From Pseudomonas putida (GTDB lineage: Bacteria > Pseudomonadota > Gammaproteobacteria > Pseudomonadales > Pseudomonadaceae), in assembly GCA_041879295.1 (NCBI GenBank), contig CP047152.1, positions 2,733,501 through 2,797,500 of the forward strand: a stretch of 64,000 nucleotides of DNA, in the 5' to 3' direction. Of the stretch, positions 35,075-43,911 are shown piece after piece. Position numbers and translations under genes: made by a program. The notes beneath the pieces were generated by a model that was not told the DNA's origin, ran no database searches, and was given only the letters and a program-made list of their open reading frames with translations. Every line of letters begins with the position of its first letter. Positions within the stretch are counted from its first letter, which is position 1.

Positions 35075-36322
35075 ATGAAGACACTGTTGATCGCAACTCT
35101 GGTGCTGGGTGCCGGCGCGGCTTTGCAGGCCGCAGCGAATGACGATGCGCAGGTGCGCCTGGGCGAGTACCTGGCCCGCGCCGGTGACTGCGTGGCCTGC
35201 CATACCGCCAAAGGCGGCAAGCCCTTTGCCGGCGGGTTGCCGATGGAAACGCCGATTGGCACGGTGTACTCCACCAACATCACCCCGGCGGCCAGTGGCA
35301 TCGGCCAGTACAGCTTCGAAGACTTCGACCAGGCCGTGCGCAGGGGTATCGCCAAGGACGGCAGTACGCTCTATCCGGCCATGCCATACCCGTCGTATGC
35401 GCGGGTCAGCGAGCAGGACATGCAGGCGCTGTACGCCTATTTCATGAAGGGCGTGGACCCAGTCGAGCAGGCGAACAAGGCCTCTGACATTCCCTGGCCG
35501 CTGAGCATGCGCTGGCCGCTGGCAATCTGGCGCGGCCTGTTCGCCCCAGAGGCCAAGCCCTGGCAGGCATTAGCTACAGCCGACCCTGTGGTGAACCGCG
35601 GGGCGTACCTGGTCGAGGGCCTTGGGCATTGTGGCGCTTGTCATACGCCGCGGGCACTGACCATGCAGGAAAAGGCCCTGAGCGCGGCCGATGGCGAGCA
35701 GTTTCTGGCCGGCAGCGCGCCGCTGGAAGGCTGGGTTGCCAAGAACCTGCGTGGCGATCACAAAGACGGCCTGGGCAGCTGGAGCGAAGCGCAGTTGGTG
35801 CAGTTTCTCAAGACTGGGCGCAGTGATCGCAGCGCCGTGTTCGGCGGCATGAGCGATGTGGTCGAGCACAGCATGCAGCACATGAGTGATGCCGACTTGA
35901 CCGCTATCGCCCGCTATCTGAAAACCCTGCCGCCGAGCAATCCGGACGACCAGCCGCATGTGTACGACAAGCAGATAGCCGATGCGTTATGGAAGGGTGA
36001 CGACAGCAAGCCTGGGGCGGCGGTGTACATCGACAACTGCGCGGCCTGCCACCGCACCGACGGGCAGGGCTACACCCGCGTGTTCCCGGCCTTGGCCGGC
36101 AACCCGGTGGTGCAGACTACGGATGCCACGTCGCTGATCCATGTGGTGCTTGCCGGTGGCACGGTACCGGCAACGCACACTGCGCCGTCGAACTTCACCA
36201 TGCCGGCTTTCGGCTGGCGCCTGAGCGACCAGGAGGTTGCCGAGGTGGTGAATTTCATTCGCAGCAGTTGGGGTAACCAAGGCAGCGCCGTCACGGCCGG
36301 TGACGTGAAGTCGCTTCGCTGA
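35075..36322 (+). CDS. Triheme cytochrome c subunit of gluconate 2-dehydrogenase
   Basis: This 415-residue cytochrome has a signal peptide (MKTLLIATLVLGAGAALQAA) and three c-type heme sites: CVACH at residues 39-43, CGACH near 188 and CAACH near 323. It takes electrons from the FAD subunit and delivers them to ubiquinone or the respiratory chain, anchored by its hydrophobic C-terminal region. An ATG at 35069 lies only two bases from the GAGGAG site; the ATG at 35075 has normal spacing (eight bases) and is preferred. It ends the operon and is followed by a strong REP hairpin. Confidence 0.94.
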   Translation: MKTLLIATLVLGAGAALQAAANDDAQVRLGEYLARAGDCVACHTAKGGKPFAGGLPMETPIGTVYSTNITPAASGIGQYSFEDFDQAVRRGIAKDGSTLYPAMPYPSYARVSEQDMQALYAYFMKGVDPVEQANKASDIPWPLSMRWPLAIWRGLFAPEAKPWQALATADPVVNRGAYLVEGLGHCGACHTPRALTMQEKALSAADGEQFLAGSAPLEGWVAKNLRGDHKDGLGSWSEAQLVQFLKTGRSDRSAVFGGMSDVVEHSMQHMSDADLTAIARYLKTLPPSNPDDQPHVYDKQIADALWKGDDSKPGAAVYIDNCAACHRTDGQGYTRVFPALAGNPVVQTTDATSLIHVVLAGGTVPATHTAPSNFTMPAFGWRLSDQEVAEVVNFIRSSWGNQGSAVTAGDVKSLR

Positions 36323-36338
36323 CGTGTTTTTCTGCGCC

Positions 36339-36378
36339 CTCGCCCGTAGGAGCGGTTTTAACCGCGAACACGGGCGAG
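36339..36378. repeat. REP-type nested hairpin after the dehydrogenase operon
   Basis: Outer arms CTCGCCCGT and ACGGGCGAG enclose inner arms GCGGTT and AACCGC with a TT loop, a perfect nested hairpin containing the typical P. putida REP phrase GTAGGAGCGG. It begins 17 bases after the cytochrome stop and may act as a transcript stabiliser or weak terminator. Confidence 0.85.
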
Positions 36379-36544
36379 GCCCGTGCTATCCCCTAACGTA
36401 ATCAGATTCCAGGGTAAGCCCTATTCCACAGATATGAATCTATAACAATCAATGAGTTATGCAATATTATTAATGCGATTTAACATTTACGGTCTTCGTG
36501 CCCGACCAACGGCATGTTGACGAACCCGTGCATTTTTGCTGTAT

Positions 36545-36558
36545 TGAAACCGGTTTCA
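36545..36558. promoter_or_regulatory. PtxS operator upstream of ptxS
   Basis: TGAAACCGGTTTCA, the perfect PtxS palindrome, lies 30 bases before the ptxS start codon within an AT-rich promoter region, so PtxS represses itself. Confidence 0.93.
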
Positions 36559-36588
36559 TCACTATTAAAACAATCATAAGGAAAACCC

Positions 36589-37608
36589 ATGACCGACGCG
36601 CCTGCCCATACCCGCGAACGGGTCACCATCAGCGAAGTGGCGCGTGTTGCTGGCGTTTCCAAAGCCACCGTCTCCCGTTACATCGGTGGCGACCGCCAAT
36701 TGCTGGCCGAAGCCACGGCCAAGCGGCTGGAAGAGGTCATCGAACGCCTCGGTTATCGCCCCAACCAGATGGCTCGCGGCCTCAAGCGCGGCCAGACGCG
36801 ACTGATCGGCATGCTGGTGGCCGATATTCTCAACCCCTATTCAGTGGCCGTGATGCACGGCGTGGAAACCGCCTGCCGTCAGCATGGTTACAGCCTGGTG
36901 GTGTGCAACACCAACCGCGACGACGAGCAGGAGCGTCACCACCTGGTGGCCCTGCAGAGCTACAACGTCGAAGGGTTGATCGTGAACACGCTCGGTCACC
37001 ACCCCGGCGAACTGCTCAACCTGCGGCGTGACATCCCCATGGTGCTGGTCGACCGCCAATTGCCCGAGCTGAATGTGGACCTTGTCGGCCTGGACAATGC
37101 CGACGCAGTCGAGCAAGCCCTTGACCACCTGCAGGCCCAAGGCTACCGCGACATCCTGGCGGTCAGCGAACCCCTCGATGGCACCAGTTCACGCCTGGAG
37201 CGGGTGCAGGCGTTCGGCGCGTCGATCAGCCGCCGGCCAGGCATGCGTCAGCAGGTACTTGAAATCAGCGCAGGGCTGCAGGGCCAGTTGGCTTCGTTTC
37301 TTGCCCACAGTGGCCATGGTCCGCAAGCCATCTTCACCTTCAACGGCGTTGCCACCTTGGCGGTGACCCGGGCCCTGCTCGAGGCCGGGCGCAACCTGGT
37401 TGCCGATGTCGGGTTGATTGCCCTCGACGACCTCGACTGGTACCCCTTGGTCGGCAAAGGCATCACCGCACTGGCCCAGCCCACCGAGCGCATCGGTGTG
37501 GCGGCATTCGAAAGCCTGCTCGGTCGCCTGCGCGGCGACAGCGGCGCAGCACGGCGTATCGACTTCAAGGCCAACCTGATCATCCGCGGTTCAACCCAAC
37601 CCCAGTAA
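36589..37608 (+). CDS. ptxS: LacI-family 2-ketogluconate repressor PtxS
   Basis: This 339-residue regulator has a LacI helix-turn-helix near residues 14-60 (ISEVARVAGVSKATVSRYIG, then YRPNQMARGLKRGQTRLIG) and an effector-binding core. PtxS binds TGAAACCGGTTTCA and is released by 2-ketogluconate. Here the palindrome occurs upstream of the dehydrogenase genes, of ptxS itself and of kguE, exactly the known regulon layout in P. putida. A good AAGGAAAA site precedes the start. Confidence 0.97.
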   Translation: MTDAPAHTRERVTISEVARVAGVSKATVSRYIGGDRQLLAEATAKRLEEVIERLGYRPNQMARGLKRGQTRLIGMLVADILNPYSVAVMHGVETACRQHGYSLVVCNTNRDDEQERHHLVALQSYNVEGLIVNTLGHHPGELLNLRRDIPMVLVDRQLPELNVDLVGLDNADAVEQALDHLQAQGYRDILAVSEPLDGTSSRLERVQAFGASISRRPGMRQQVLEISAGLQGQLASFLAHSGHGPQAIFTFNGVATLAVTRALLEAGRNLVADVGLIALDDLDWYPLVGKGITALAQPTERIGVAAFESLLGRLRGDSGAARRIDFKANLIIRGSTQPQ

Positions 37609-37647
37609 GAAACAGCAGGTTTGCGCCTGCTGCTGTTGATTAAAAAA

Positions 37648-37661
37648 TGAAACCGGTTTCA
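37648..37661. promoter_or_regulatory. PtxS operator upstream of the kgu operon
   Basis: TGAAACCGGTTTCA lies 15 bases before the kguE start codon and 40 bases after ptxS. Being this close to the start, the transcription start of kguE must be very near or the site overlaps the leader. AAGAACAA at 37669-37676 also fits the AAnAAnAA pattern of Crc/Hfq targets. Confidence 0.93.
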
Positions 37662-37675
37662 TAGGGACAAGAACA

Positions 37676-38455
37676 ATGCACGCGAACCCCGTTTCCATCA
37701 GTCTCTCCAGCTACGGCGCCGACTTTGTGCGCCAACGTGGCCAGGAGCAGTTTCTGGACCTGCTGGCCGCCGCTGGCGTCAGCCGCGTCGAACTGCGCGA
37801 AGAATTGTTCGCCAGTGCACCGGACGCCGCTGCGCTGGGTAGGGTCATTGCCGCGCTGCGCCTGGAATGCCTGTACTCCACCCCCCTTGAACTGTGGACC
37901 GCGCAAGGCGTGCCCGACTCGCTACTGGTGCAGAAGCTGGAAATTGCCCGGGCGCTTGGCGCGGTGGCGCTGAAGGTTTCCCTGGGGCACTTCGATGAGC
38001 ACTGCGATGTGATGGCCCTGGCGTCGCTGCTGCCTGCGCAGGGGCCTCTGTTGCTGGTGGAAAACGATCAGACCGCACAAGGTGGCAGGCTCGAACCGAT
38101 GCTGCAGTTCTTCCAGCGCGTCGACCCGCTTGGGCTGCGCCTGGGCATGACGTTCGATATCGGTAACTGGCAGTGGCAGGGTGAGCCTGCGCGGCAAGCT
38201 GCAAGGCAGCTAGGCCGTTGGGTGCGCTATGTGCATTGCAAGGCTGTGCAGCGTCGGGCCGATGGCCGTCTGGTTGCCATACCGCCGCAAGCGGCGGACC
38301 TGCAGGAGTGGGCAGCGCTGATGGCCGAGTTTGCGCCGGGCGTGGTGCGCGCCGTCGAGTACCCCCTGGTGGGCGAAGACCTGCTGGCGCTGACCCGGGC
38401 CCAGGTGCGTCACCTTTCTGCACTGGGCGCGGCGCAGGAGTTGGACCATGCATGA
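37676..38455 (+). CDS. kguE: KguE, TIM-barrel sugar isomerase/epimerase-like protein
   Basis: This 259-residue protein belongs to the AP endonuclease 2 / xylose isomerase-like TIM barrel family (VSISLSSYGADFVRQRG opening, LLLVENDQTAQGG, LGMTFDIGNWQWQG metal-site region, YVHCKAVQR). In pseudomonads kguE heads the ketogluconate operon. Its exact reaction is not established; epimerisation or isomerisation of a ketogluconate form is the usual assumption. Its last eight bases overlap kguK. Confidence 0.93.
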   Translation: MHANPVSISLSSYGADFVRQRGQEQFLDLLAAAGVSRVELREELFASAPDAAALGRVIAALRLECLYSTPLELWTAQGVPDSLLVQKLEIARALGAVALKVSLGHFDEHCDVMALASLLPAQGPLLLVENDQTAQGGRLEPMLQFFQRVDPLGLRLGMTFDIGNWQWQGEPARQAARQLGRWVRYVHCKAVQRRADGRLVAIPPQAADLQEWAALMAEFAPGVVRAVEYPLVGEDLLALTRAQVRHLSALGAAQELDHA

Positions 38456-39398
38456 ACATGACGTGCTGTGTTTCGGCGAGACCATGGCCATGTTCGTTGC
38501 CGAGCAAGCCGGTGACCTGGCCGGTGTCGGGCAGTTCGGCAAACGCATCGCCGGCGCCGACAGCAACGTGGCGATCGGCCTGGCGCGGCTGGGTCTCAAG
38601 GTACGCTGGCTGAGCCGGGTTGGTGACGATTCGCTGGGCCGTTTCGTGCTCGAGAGCTTGCGCGGCGAAGGCCTGGACTGTGCCGGCGTTGAGGTGGATG
38701 CCAACTACCCGACGGGTTTTCAGCTCAAGGCCCGCAGCGATGATGGCAGCGACCCGGCAGTGGAGTACTTTCGCCGAGGTTCGGCGGCCAGCAGGCTGTC
38801 TCCTGCGATGTTGAGCCCCGTTTGGCTGCAGGCTCGCCACGTACACGCTACCGGTATTCCGCTGGCGTTGTCGGACAGCTGTCGGGCGCTGTCTCACGCG
38901 CTGCTGGACGGGATGCGCGCAGCCGGGCGGAGCATATCGTTCGATCCCAACCTGCGTCCCTCGCTGTGGCCCGATCAAAGCAGCATGGTGCGTGAAATCA
39001 ATGCCTTGGCGGCGAAGGCCGACTGGGTTTTACCGGGGCTGGAGGAGGGGCGGTTGCTGACCGGTCAGCACACCCCGGCCGATATCGCCGCGTTCTACCT
39101 GGACCAAGGGGTGGAACTGGTGGTGATCAAGCTGGGCGACGCGGGCGCCTACTTCCGCAGCGCCAAGGGCGAAGGGCAGGTAGCCCCGGTGCCAGTCAGC
39201 CGCGTGGTGGACACCGTCGGTGCAGGTGATGCGTTTGCCGTCGGTGTGCTCAGCGCGCTACTGGAGGGCCGTCCGGTAGCCGAGGCGGTAGCGCGCGGCA
39301 ACTGGTGCGGCAGCCGTGCCGTGCAGTCACGAGGCGACATGGAAGGGCTGCCGCTGCGTCATGAACTGGAGGCCTATGACCTGCGCAGAAGCGCATGA
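38448..39398 (+). CDS. kguK: 2-ketogluconate kinase
   Basis: This 316-residue PfkB-family sugar kinase phosphorylates cytoplasmic 2-ketogluconate to 2-keto-6-phosphogluconate. It has the N-terminal ribokinase fold (GADSNVAIGLARLG) and the C-terminal PfkB signature with the catalytic Asp in VDTVGAGDAFAVGVL. Its ATG lies inside the kguE end (8-base overlap) with the kguE GGAG as ribosome site, so translation is coupled. KDG kinases are close relatives; the operon decides in favour of 2-ketogluconate. Confidence 0.94.
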   Translation: MHEHDVLCFGETMAMFVAEQAGDLAGVGQFGKRIAGADSNVAIGLARLGLKVRWLSRVGDDSLGRFVLESLRGEGLDCAGVEVDANYPTGFQLKARSDDGSDPAVEYFRRGSAASRLSPAMLSPVWLQARHVHATGIPLALSDSCRALSHALLDGMRAAGRSISFDPNLRPSLWPDQSSMVREINALAAKADWVLPGLEEGRLLTGQHTPADIAAFYLDQGVELVVIKLGDAGAYFRSAKGEGQVAPVPVSRVVDTVGAGDAFAVGVLSALLEGRPVAEAVARGNWCGSRAVQSRGDMEGLPLRHELEAYDLRRSA

Positions 39399-39421
39399 GT
39401 CGACCCCGAATCACCTGTTGC

Positions 39422-39435
39422 AACAAAAACAACAA
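39422..39435 (+). promoter_or_regulatory. Putative Crc/Hfq target in the kguT leader
   Basis: AACAAAAACAACAA contains overlapping AAnAAnAA motifs (AACAAAAA and AACAACAA), the known Hfq/Crc catabolite-repression signature in Pseudomonas mRNAs, placed just upstream of the kguT Shine-Dalgarno AGGAG. Binding would block KguT translation when preferred carbon sources are present. Inferred from motif and position. Confidence 0.6.
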
Positions 39436-39453
39436 GCTCAGGAGAAACAAACC

Positions 39454-40746
39454 ATGCAAAGCCAAAGCCTGGCACCTCGCCGCTGGTGGTACATCATCCC
39501 GATTGTGTTCGTTACCTACAGCCTGGCGTACCTGGACCGCGCCAATTATGGCTTCGCCGCCGCCTCCGGCATGGCTGAAGACCTGCACATCACCCCGGTG
39601 ATGTCATCGCTGTTGGGGGCGCTGTTCTTTCTCGGTTACTTCTTCTTCCAGGTGCCTGGCGCCATCTACGCCGAGAAGCGCAGCGTCAGAAAGCTGATCT
39701 TCGTCTGCCTGATCCTGTGGGGCGGCCTTGCCACACTCACGGGCATGGTCAGCAACGTCTACATGCTGATCGGTATCCGCTTCCTGCTCGGGGTGGTGGA
39801 GGCTGCGGTGATGCCGGCCATGCTGGTGTACCTGTGCCATTGGTTCACCCGTGCCGAGCGCTCGCGCGCCAATACCTTCCTGATGCTGGGCAACCCGGTG
39901 ACCATTCTGTGGATGTCGGTGGTGTCGGGTTACCTGATCAAGCATTACGACTGGCGCTGGATGTTCATCATCGAAGGCCTGCCCGCTGTGATCTGGGCGT
40001 TCTTCTGGTGGCGCCTGGTGGATGACCGCCCGGCCCAGGTGAAGTGGCTGAGCGAGCAGGAGAAGGCCGCCCTGGCGCAGGCGCTGGCTGCCGAGCAGCA
40101 GGGTATCAAGCCTGTGAAGAACTACCGCGAAGCGTTCCGCTCGCCGCAGGTGATCATCCTGGCGCTGCAGTACTTCTGCTGGAGCATCGGTGTGTATGGC
40201 TTCGTGCTGTGGCTGCCATCGATTCTCAAGCAGGCGGCGAACGTCGATATCGTGCAGGCCGGCTGGCTGGCCTCGGTGCCCTACCTGGCGGCGGTGCTGG
40301 CGATGGTGGGCGTGTCCTGGGCGTCGGACCGCCTGCAAAAGCGCAAGCGCTTCGTCTGGCCGCCGCTGCTGATTGCCGCCGTTGCGTTCTATGGCTCTTA
40401 CGCCTTGGGCAGCGAGCATTTCTGGCTGTCGTATGCGTTGCTGGTGGTCGCCGGCGCCTGCATGTACGCACCCTATGGCCCGTTCTTCGCGATCGTGCCC
40501 GAGATCCTGCCGGCCAACGTCGCAGGCGGCGCCATGGCGCTGATCAACAGCATGGGTGCGTTGGGCTCGTTCGGCGGTTCGTGGCTGGTCGGCTACCTCA
40601 ACGGTGCTACGGGCGGGCCCGGTGCCTCTTATCTGTTCATGTGCGGTGCGCTACTGACTGCAGTGGCGCTAACCGCTGCGCTCAATACCTCCCAGACGTC
40701 AGGCCGGGCAAAGCGCGATAACTCGCGTCTGGCCATGAACCATTAG
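39454..40746 (+). CDS. kguT: 2-ketogluconate MFS transporter
   Basis: This 430-residue major-facilitator protein of the anion:cation symporter group imports 2-ketogluconate. It opens RWWYIIPIVFVTYSLAYLDR, the hallmark of that family, followed by about 12 hydrophobic helices and the GxxxGxxxxPA-like RFLLGVVEAAVMPAML. The ATG at 39454 follows AGGAGAAACAAACC; a longer frame from 39316 overlaps kguK and is rejected. It is third in the kguEKTD operon and has a CA-rich leader (see the site at 39422). Confidence 0.95.
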   Translation: MQSQSLAPRRWWYIIPIVFVTYSLAYLDRANYGFAAASGMAEDLHITPVMSSLLGALFFLGYFFFQVPGAIYAEKRSVRKLIFVCLILWGGLATLTGMVSNVYMLIGIRFLLGVVEAAVMPAMLVYLCHWFTRAERSRANTFLMLGNPVTILWMSVVSGYLIKHYDWRWMFIIEGLPAVIWAFFWWRLVDDRPAQVKWLSEQEKAALAQALAAEQQGIKPVKNYREAFRSPQVIILALQYFCWSIGVYGFVLWLPSILKQAANVDIVQAGWLASVPYLAAVLAMVGVSWASDRLQKRKRFVWPPLLIAAVAFYGSYALGSEHFWLSYALLVVAGACMYAPYGPFFAIVPEILPANVAGGAMALINSMGALGSFGGSWLVGYLNGATGGPGASYLFMCGALLTAVALTAALNTSQTSGRAKRDNSRLAMNH

Positions 40747-40756
40747 GAAACCTGCA

Positions 40757-41719
40757 ATGAAGAAGCGAATCGTCCTGTATAAACGCCTGTCTGACGACTT
40801 GATGGCACGCCTGCAAGATCGCGTCGAGGTGACCTGGGTGGATACCTCCCGGCCCGATGGCCTGGCCCGCCTGCGTGATGCGTTGCCGGGGGCGCACGGG
40901 TTGCTGGGGGCCAGCCTGCGCCTGGATGCCAGCCTGCTCGACCTTGCCCCGCAACTGGAAGTGGTGTCGAGCGTTTCGGTAGGCGTGGACAACTACGACA
41001 TTGCTGAACTCAGCAGGCGTGGTGTGATGCTCACCAACACGCCCGACGTGTTGACCGAAACCACCGCCGACACAGGCTTTGCCTTGATCCTGGCTACCGC
41101 CAGGCGGGTGGTGGAGCTGGCGAACTGGGTGCGTGACGGCCGCTGGCAGGCCAACCTGGGGCCGGCGCATTTTGGCAGTGATGTACACGGCAAGACGCTA
41201 GGCATCGTCGGCATGGGCCGCATTGGCGAGGCCCTGGCCCGGCGCGCGGCCGCGGGTTTTGGCATGCGCGTGCTGTATCACAGCCAGCGTGCCAAGCCCG
41301 AGGTGGAAGCACGCTATGCCGCATGCCAGTGCAGCCTGGATGAGCTGTTGCAGCAGGCAGACTTCGTTTGCCTGACAGTGCCGTTGAGCGCCAGCACCGA
41401 AGGCCTGATAGGCGCACGGGAACTTGCGTTGATGAAGCCTGAGGCAATCCTGGTGAACATCTCACGCGGGCGTGTGGTGGATGAGCAGGCGCTGATCGAA
41501 GCGCTGCGGGCCAGGCGCATCCGCGGTGCGGGGCTGGACGTGTTCGTGCACGAGCCGCTGCCGGCCGACTCGCCGCTGTTGCAGCTCGATAACGTGGTAG
41601 CGACCCCGCATATCGGCTCGGCGACCGAGGAAACCCGCCAGGCCATGGCGCGTTGCGCGGTGGATAACCTGCTCAGCGCGCTGGCCGGTGAGCGGCCGGC
41701 AAACCTGGTCAACGGCTGA
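40757..41719 (+). CDS. kguD: 2-keto-6-phosphogluconate reductase
   Basis: This 320-residue D-isomer 2-hydroxyacid dehydrogenase reduces 2-keto-6-phosphogluconate to 6-phosphogluconate, joining the ketogluconate branch to the Entner-Doudoroff pathway. The nucleotide-binding motif is LGIVGMGRIGEALA (GxGxxG). Catalytic Arg, Glu and His are in NISRGRVVDE, LDVFVHEPLP and TPHIGSATEE. It starts 10 bases after kguT. A GC-rich stem-loop without T-run sits between it and the convergent nuclease gene. Confidence 0.94.
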   Translation: MKKRIVLYKRLSDDLMARLQDRVEVTWVDTSRPDGLARLRDALPGAHGLLGASLRLDASLLDLAPQLEVVSSVSVGVDNYDIAELSRRGVMLTNTPDVLTETTADTGFALILATARRVVELANWVRDGRWQANLGPAHFGSDVHGKTLGIVGMGRIGEALARRAAAGFGMRVLYHSQRAKPEVEARYAACQCSLDELLQQADFVCLTVPLSASTEGLIGARELALMKPEAILVNISRGRVVDEQALIEALRARRIRGAGLDVFVHEPLPADSPLLQLDNVVATPHIGSATEETRQAMARCAVDNLLSALAGERPANLVNG

Positions 41720-41760
41720 CGCGCGCCCCTGCCACGGGGGCCGCGCAGCCTTTGAAATGA

Positions 41761-42726
41761 TCAGCGGCAGTTACCTGCCTTGCGATAGCCTGCTGCCTGC
41801 GCTTCACCTTCGTTAGCGAAGGAAACCTGGTTCTTCGCTGCAACCTGGTTGTAGCCTGGGCAGCCGACTGACAGGTGATAGACGTGGCTGTTGCGGTTGC
41901 CAAGCACGGCGCCGACCGAACCGGCGCTGGCCAGGCTTGGTTTGGCCTCTGGCTTGGCCGCGTTTACCGGCACCGCCTCTACCACGCCGCTGCCAACCGG
42001 CTTGTAGCCGGCAGTCCACTTGCGTTCGCCGCTTACGAACGGGTTGGCATGGCCCATGATCGCGGCAATGCGCCGGTCGCGTTCTTTCTCCCAGGCCGAC
42101 ACCGGGTGTTGCTTGTCCCAGGCCATCAGCAACTGTTGCTGTTGGCGCGACATGCTCAGCTTGTAGCGGTCGAACATGTAGAAGGTGGTGCGGGCCACCA
42201 GGCCTTTGACTTCGTCACGCGGTTCAGCGGTGCGCTGGACGAAATCGACCTTGGTGGTGCATTGGCCGTATTCGCCGGCATTGCCAGTGACCATGCCGTA
42301 GTTGAAGTTGCTGCGGTCACCGTTGACCTCACCCACGGCCGGGTAAAGGTTGAACAGGTCGGCCTCCATGGCGCGGAACACCGGGTCGTTGTCCACGCAG
42401 TGCTCACGGCCGCCGTTCTTCCAGCACTGGCGCTGGTTGCCGAAGGTGTGGGCGGGCACGATGTGTTCCCACTCGGTGCGTTCTGCACGGTTCTGCTGCT
42501 TGCGCGTCTGGTAACCACACGAGGCGGCATCGATGCGCCCGCCAGACTTGCCCACCCAGGTCCATTTGCACCCGCAGTACAGGTCGCCGAGGGCACTGCT
42601 GGCCTGGTCCAGGTAGACCTTCTGCTTGGCCACCACTTTGGCTTCGGTGAAGGTGGCCGGCGGGTTGGCCAAGGCGGGGAGGGTAAAGAAAAATAATAAG
42701 GTTATGGCGTAAAGCAGTGATTTCAT
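41761..42726 (-). CDS. endA: EndA-type secreted endonuclease I with C-terminal Ada-like metal-binding segment
   Basis: This 321-residue protein has a signal peptide (MKSLLYAITLLFFFTLPALA). An endonuclease I domain spans about residues 25-235, with the catalytic region RTEWEHIVPAHTFG, the NLYPAVGEVNGDRSNFNYGM stretch and a Cys-rich N-terminal part (LYCGCKW). After a Pro/Ala/Lys linker, the last ~45 residues form a separate module (NRNSHVYHLSVGCPGYN to KAGNC) resembling the zinc-binding Cys/His module of Ada-like proteins. Usual EndA is ~230 residues and ends before this module. Such enzymes degrade DNA outside the cytoplasm. The start is fixed by the signal peptide. Confidence 0.9.
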   Translation of the reverse strand: MKSLLYAITLLFFFTLPALANPPATFTEAKVVAKQKVYLDQASSALGDLYCGCKWTWVGKSGGRIDAASCGYQTRKQQNRAERTEWEHIVPAHTFGNQRQCWKNGGREHCVDNDPVFRAMEADLFNLYPAVGEVNGDRSNFNYGMVTGNAGEYGQCTTKVDFVQRTAEPRDEVKGLVARTTFYMFDRYKLSMSRQQQQLLMAWDKQHPVSAWEKERDRRIAAIMGHANPFVSGERKWTAGYKPVGSGVVEAVPVNAAKPEAKPSLASAGSVGAVLGNRNSHVYHLSVGCPGYNQVAAKNQVSFANEGEAQAAGYRKAGNCR

Positions 42727-42819
42727 GGGGAAAACATATTTCAGGTTGGGCCGCGCATTGTAATGGTTTCCGCGAGGCTGACCAGCTCGCGGACCCATAC
42801 CAACTGCCGCAAGCCCGCG

Positions 42820-43815
42820 CTATTTGAAGCCGGTGACCGCGTGGGGAACGTAAGGGGCCTGCAAGCGCGCCACCTCGTCCTCGCTCAGCTGCAGTGACAG
42901 TGCGCCCAGGGCATCGTCCAGGTGGGCGGGCTTCGAGGCGCCGACGATAGGGGCACTAACGCCGGCCTTACCCAGTACCCAGGCCAGCGCAACCTGGGCC
43001 ATCGGCACACCCCGTTCGCTGGCGATCTGCTCGACCACATCGATTACCCGGCCGTCCTCCACCTCGGTCTTTTCATAGAACGACTGCCCGGACACGTCGG
43101 TGCGCGTGCGCTCGGTCTGCTGCCCATGCGGCCGGGTCAGGCGGCCGCGCGCCATGGGGCTCCAAGGCATCAGGCCGACGCCTTGATCCAGGCACAGCGG
43201 AATCATCTCTCGCTCTTCTTCGCGGTAGATAAGGTTGAGGTAGTTCTGCATCGACACAAAGCGGCTCCAGCCGTGGCTGGCGGCTACCTGTTGCGCCTTG
43301 GCGAACTGCCAGGCATACATCGACGATGCGCCGATGTAGCGCGCCTTGCCGGCCTTGACCACATCATGCAGGGCTTCCATGGTTTCCTCGATGGGGGTGT
43401 GGTAGTCCCAGCGGTGGATCTGGTAGAGGTCGACGTAGTCTGTGCCCAGGCGGCTGAGGCTGGCGTCGATGTTGGCCATGATCGCCTTGCGTGACAAGCC
43501 TTGCTCATTGGGCCGGCTGGCGCCTTCCCACATGTTGGCAGGGAAGAACACCTTGGTGGCGATCACGGTTTCTTCGCGGCGGGTAAACTCCTTCAGGAGT
43601 TTGCCGAGGATGATTTCCGAAGTGCCGGCGGAATAGCTGTTGGCAGTGTCGAAGAAGTTGATGCCTTGCTCGACGGCGTGGCGAATGATTGGCCGGCTGG
43701 CGTCTTCGCCCAAGGTCCAGGGGTGAGTGCCGGCGTCGGGTTCACCGAAGGTCATGCAGCCCAGGCACAGCCTTGAAATGTCCAGCCCGGTGCTACCCAG
43801 CTTTACGTACTGCAT
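42820..43815 (-). CDS. Aldo/keto reductase (YajO/Tas-like)
   Basis: This 331-residue NADPH-dependent oxidoreductase has the aldo-keto reductase catalytic tetrad: Asp and Tyr in NFFDTANSYSAGTSE, Lys in VIATKVFFP, and His in YQIHRWDYHTP. It resembles the group of E. coli YajO-type enzymes with broad aldehyde substrates. The start at 43815 has GAAGGAGAC upstream and a standard N-terminus MQYVKLGSTGLDISRLCLG. The LysR gene just upstream on the same strand (96 bases away) may control it. Confidence 0.92.
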   Translation of the reverse strand: MQYVKLGSTGLDISRLCLGCMTFGEPDAGTHPWTLGEDASRPIIRHAVEQGINFFDTANSYSAGTSEIILGKLLKEFTRREETVIATKVFFPANMWEGASRPNEQGLSRKAIMANIDASLSRLGTDYVDLYQIHRWDYHTPIEETMEALHDVVKAGKARYIGASSMYAWQFAKAQQVAASHGWSRFVSMQNYLNLIYREEEREMIPLCLDQGVGLMPWSPMARGRLTRPHGQQTERTRTDVSGQSFYEKTEVEDGRVIDVVEQIASERGVPMAQVALAWVLGKAGVSAPIVGASKPAHLDDALGALSLQLSEDEVARLQAPYVPHAVTGFK

Positions 43816-43911
43816 CGTCGTCTCCTTCAAGGGCGTGAGTGATGGAGTTAGCCTAACGCTGGCAGGCTTGGGCGAAAATTCCGTATTGATGCAGGCGCCA
43901 TCTGCAAGAAT

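Noticed and set aside
33764..35203. 479-codon minus-strand frame antisense to the dehydrogenase FAD subunit
   Set aside because: The plus-strand GMC protein is certain; the minus-strand frame has no start signal and is a codon-bias shadow.
41720..41760. Rho-independent terminator between kguD and endA
   Set aside because: There is a GC-rich stem (GCCCC/GGGG with GCGC arms) but no T-run on either strand, so it is not listed as a terminator.
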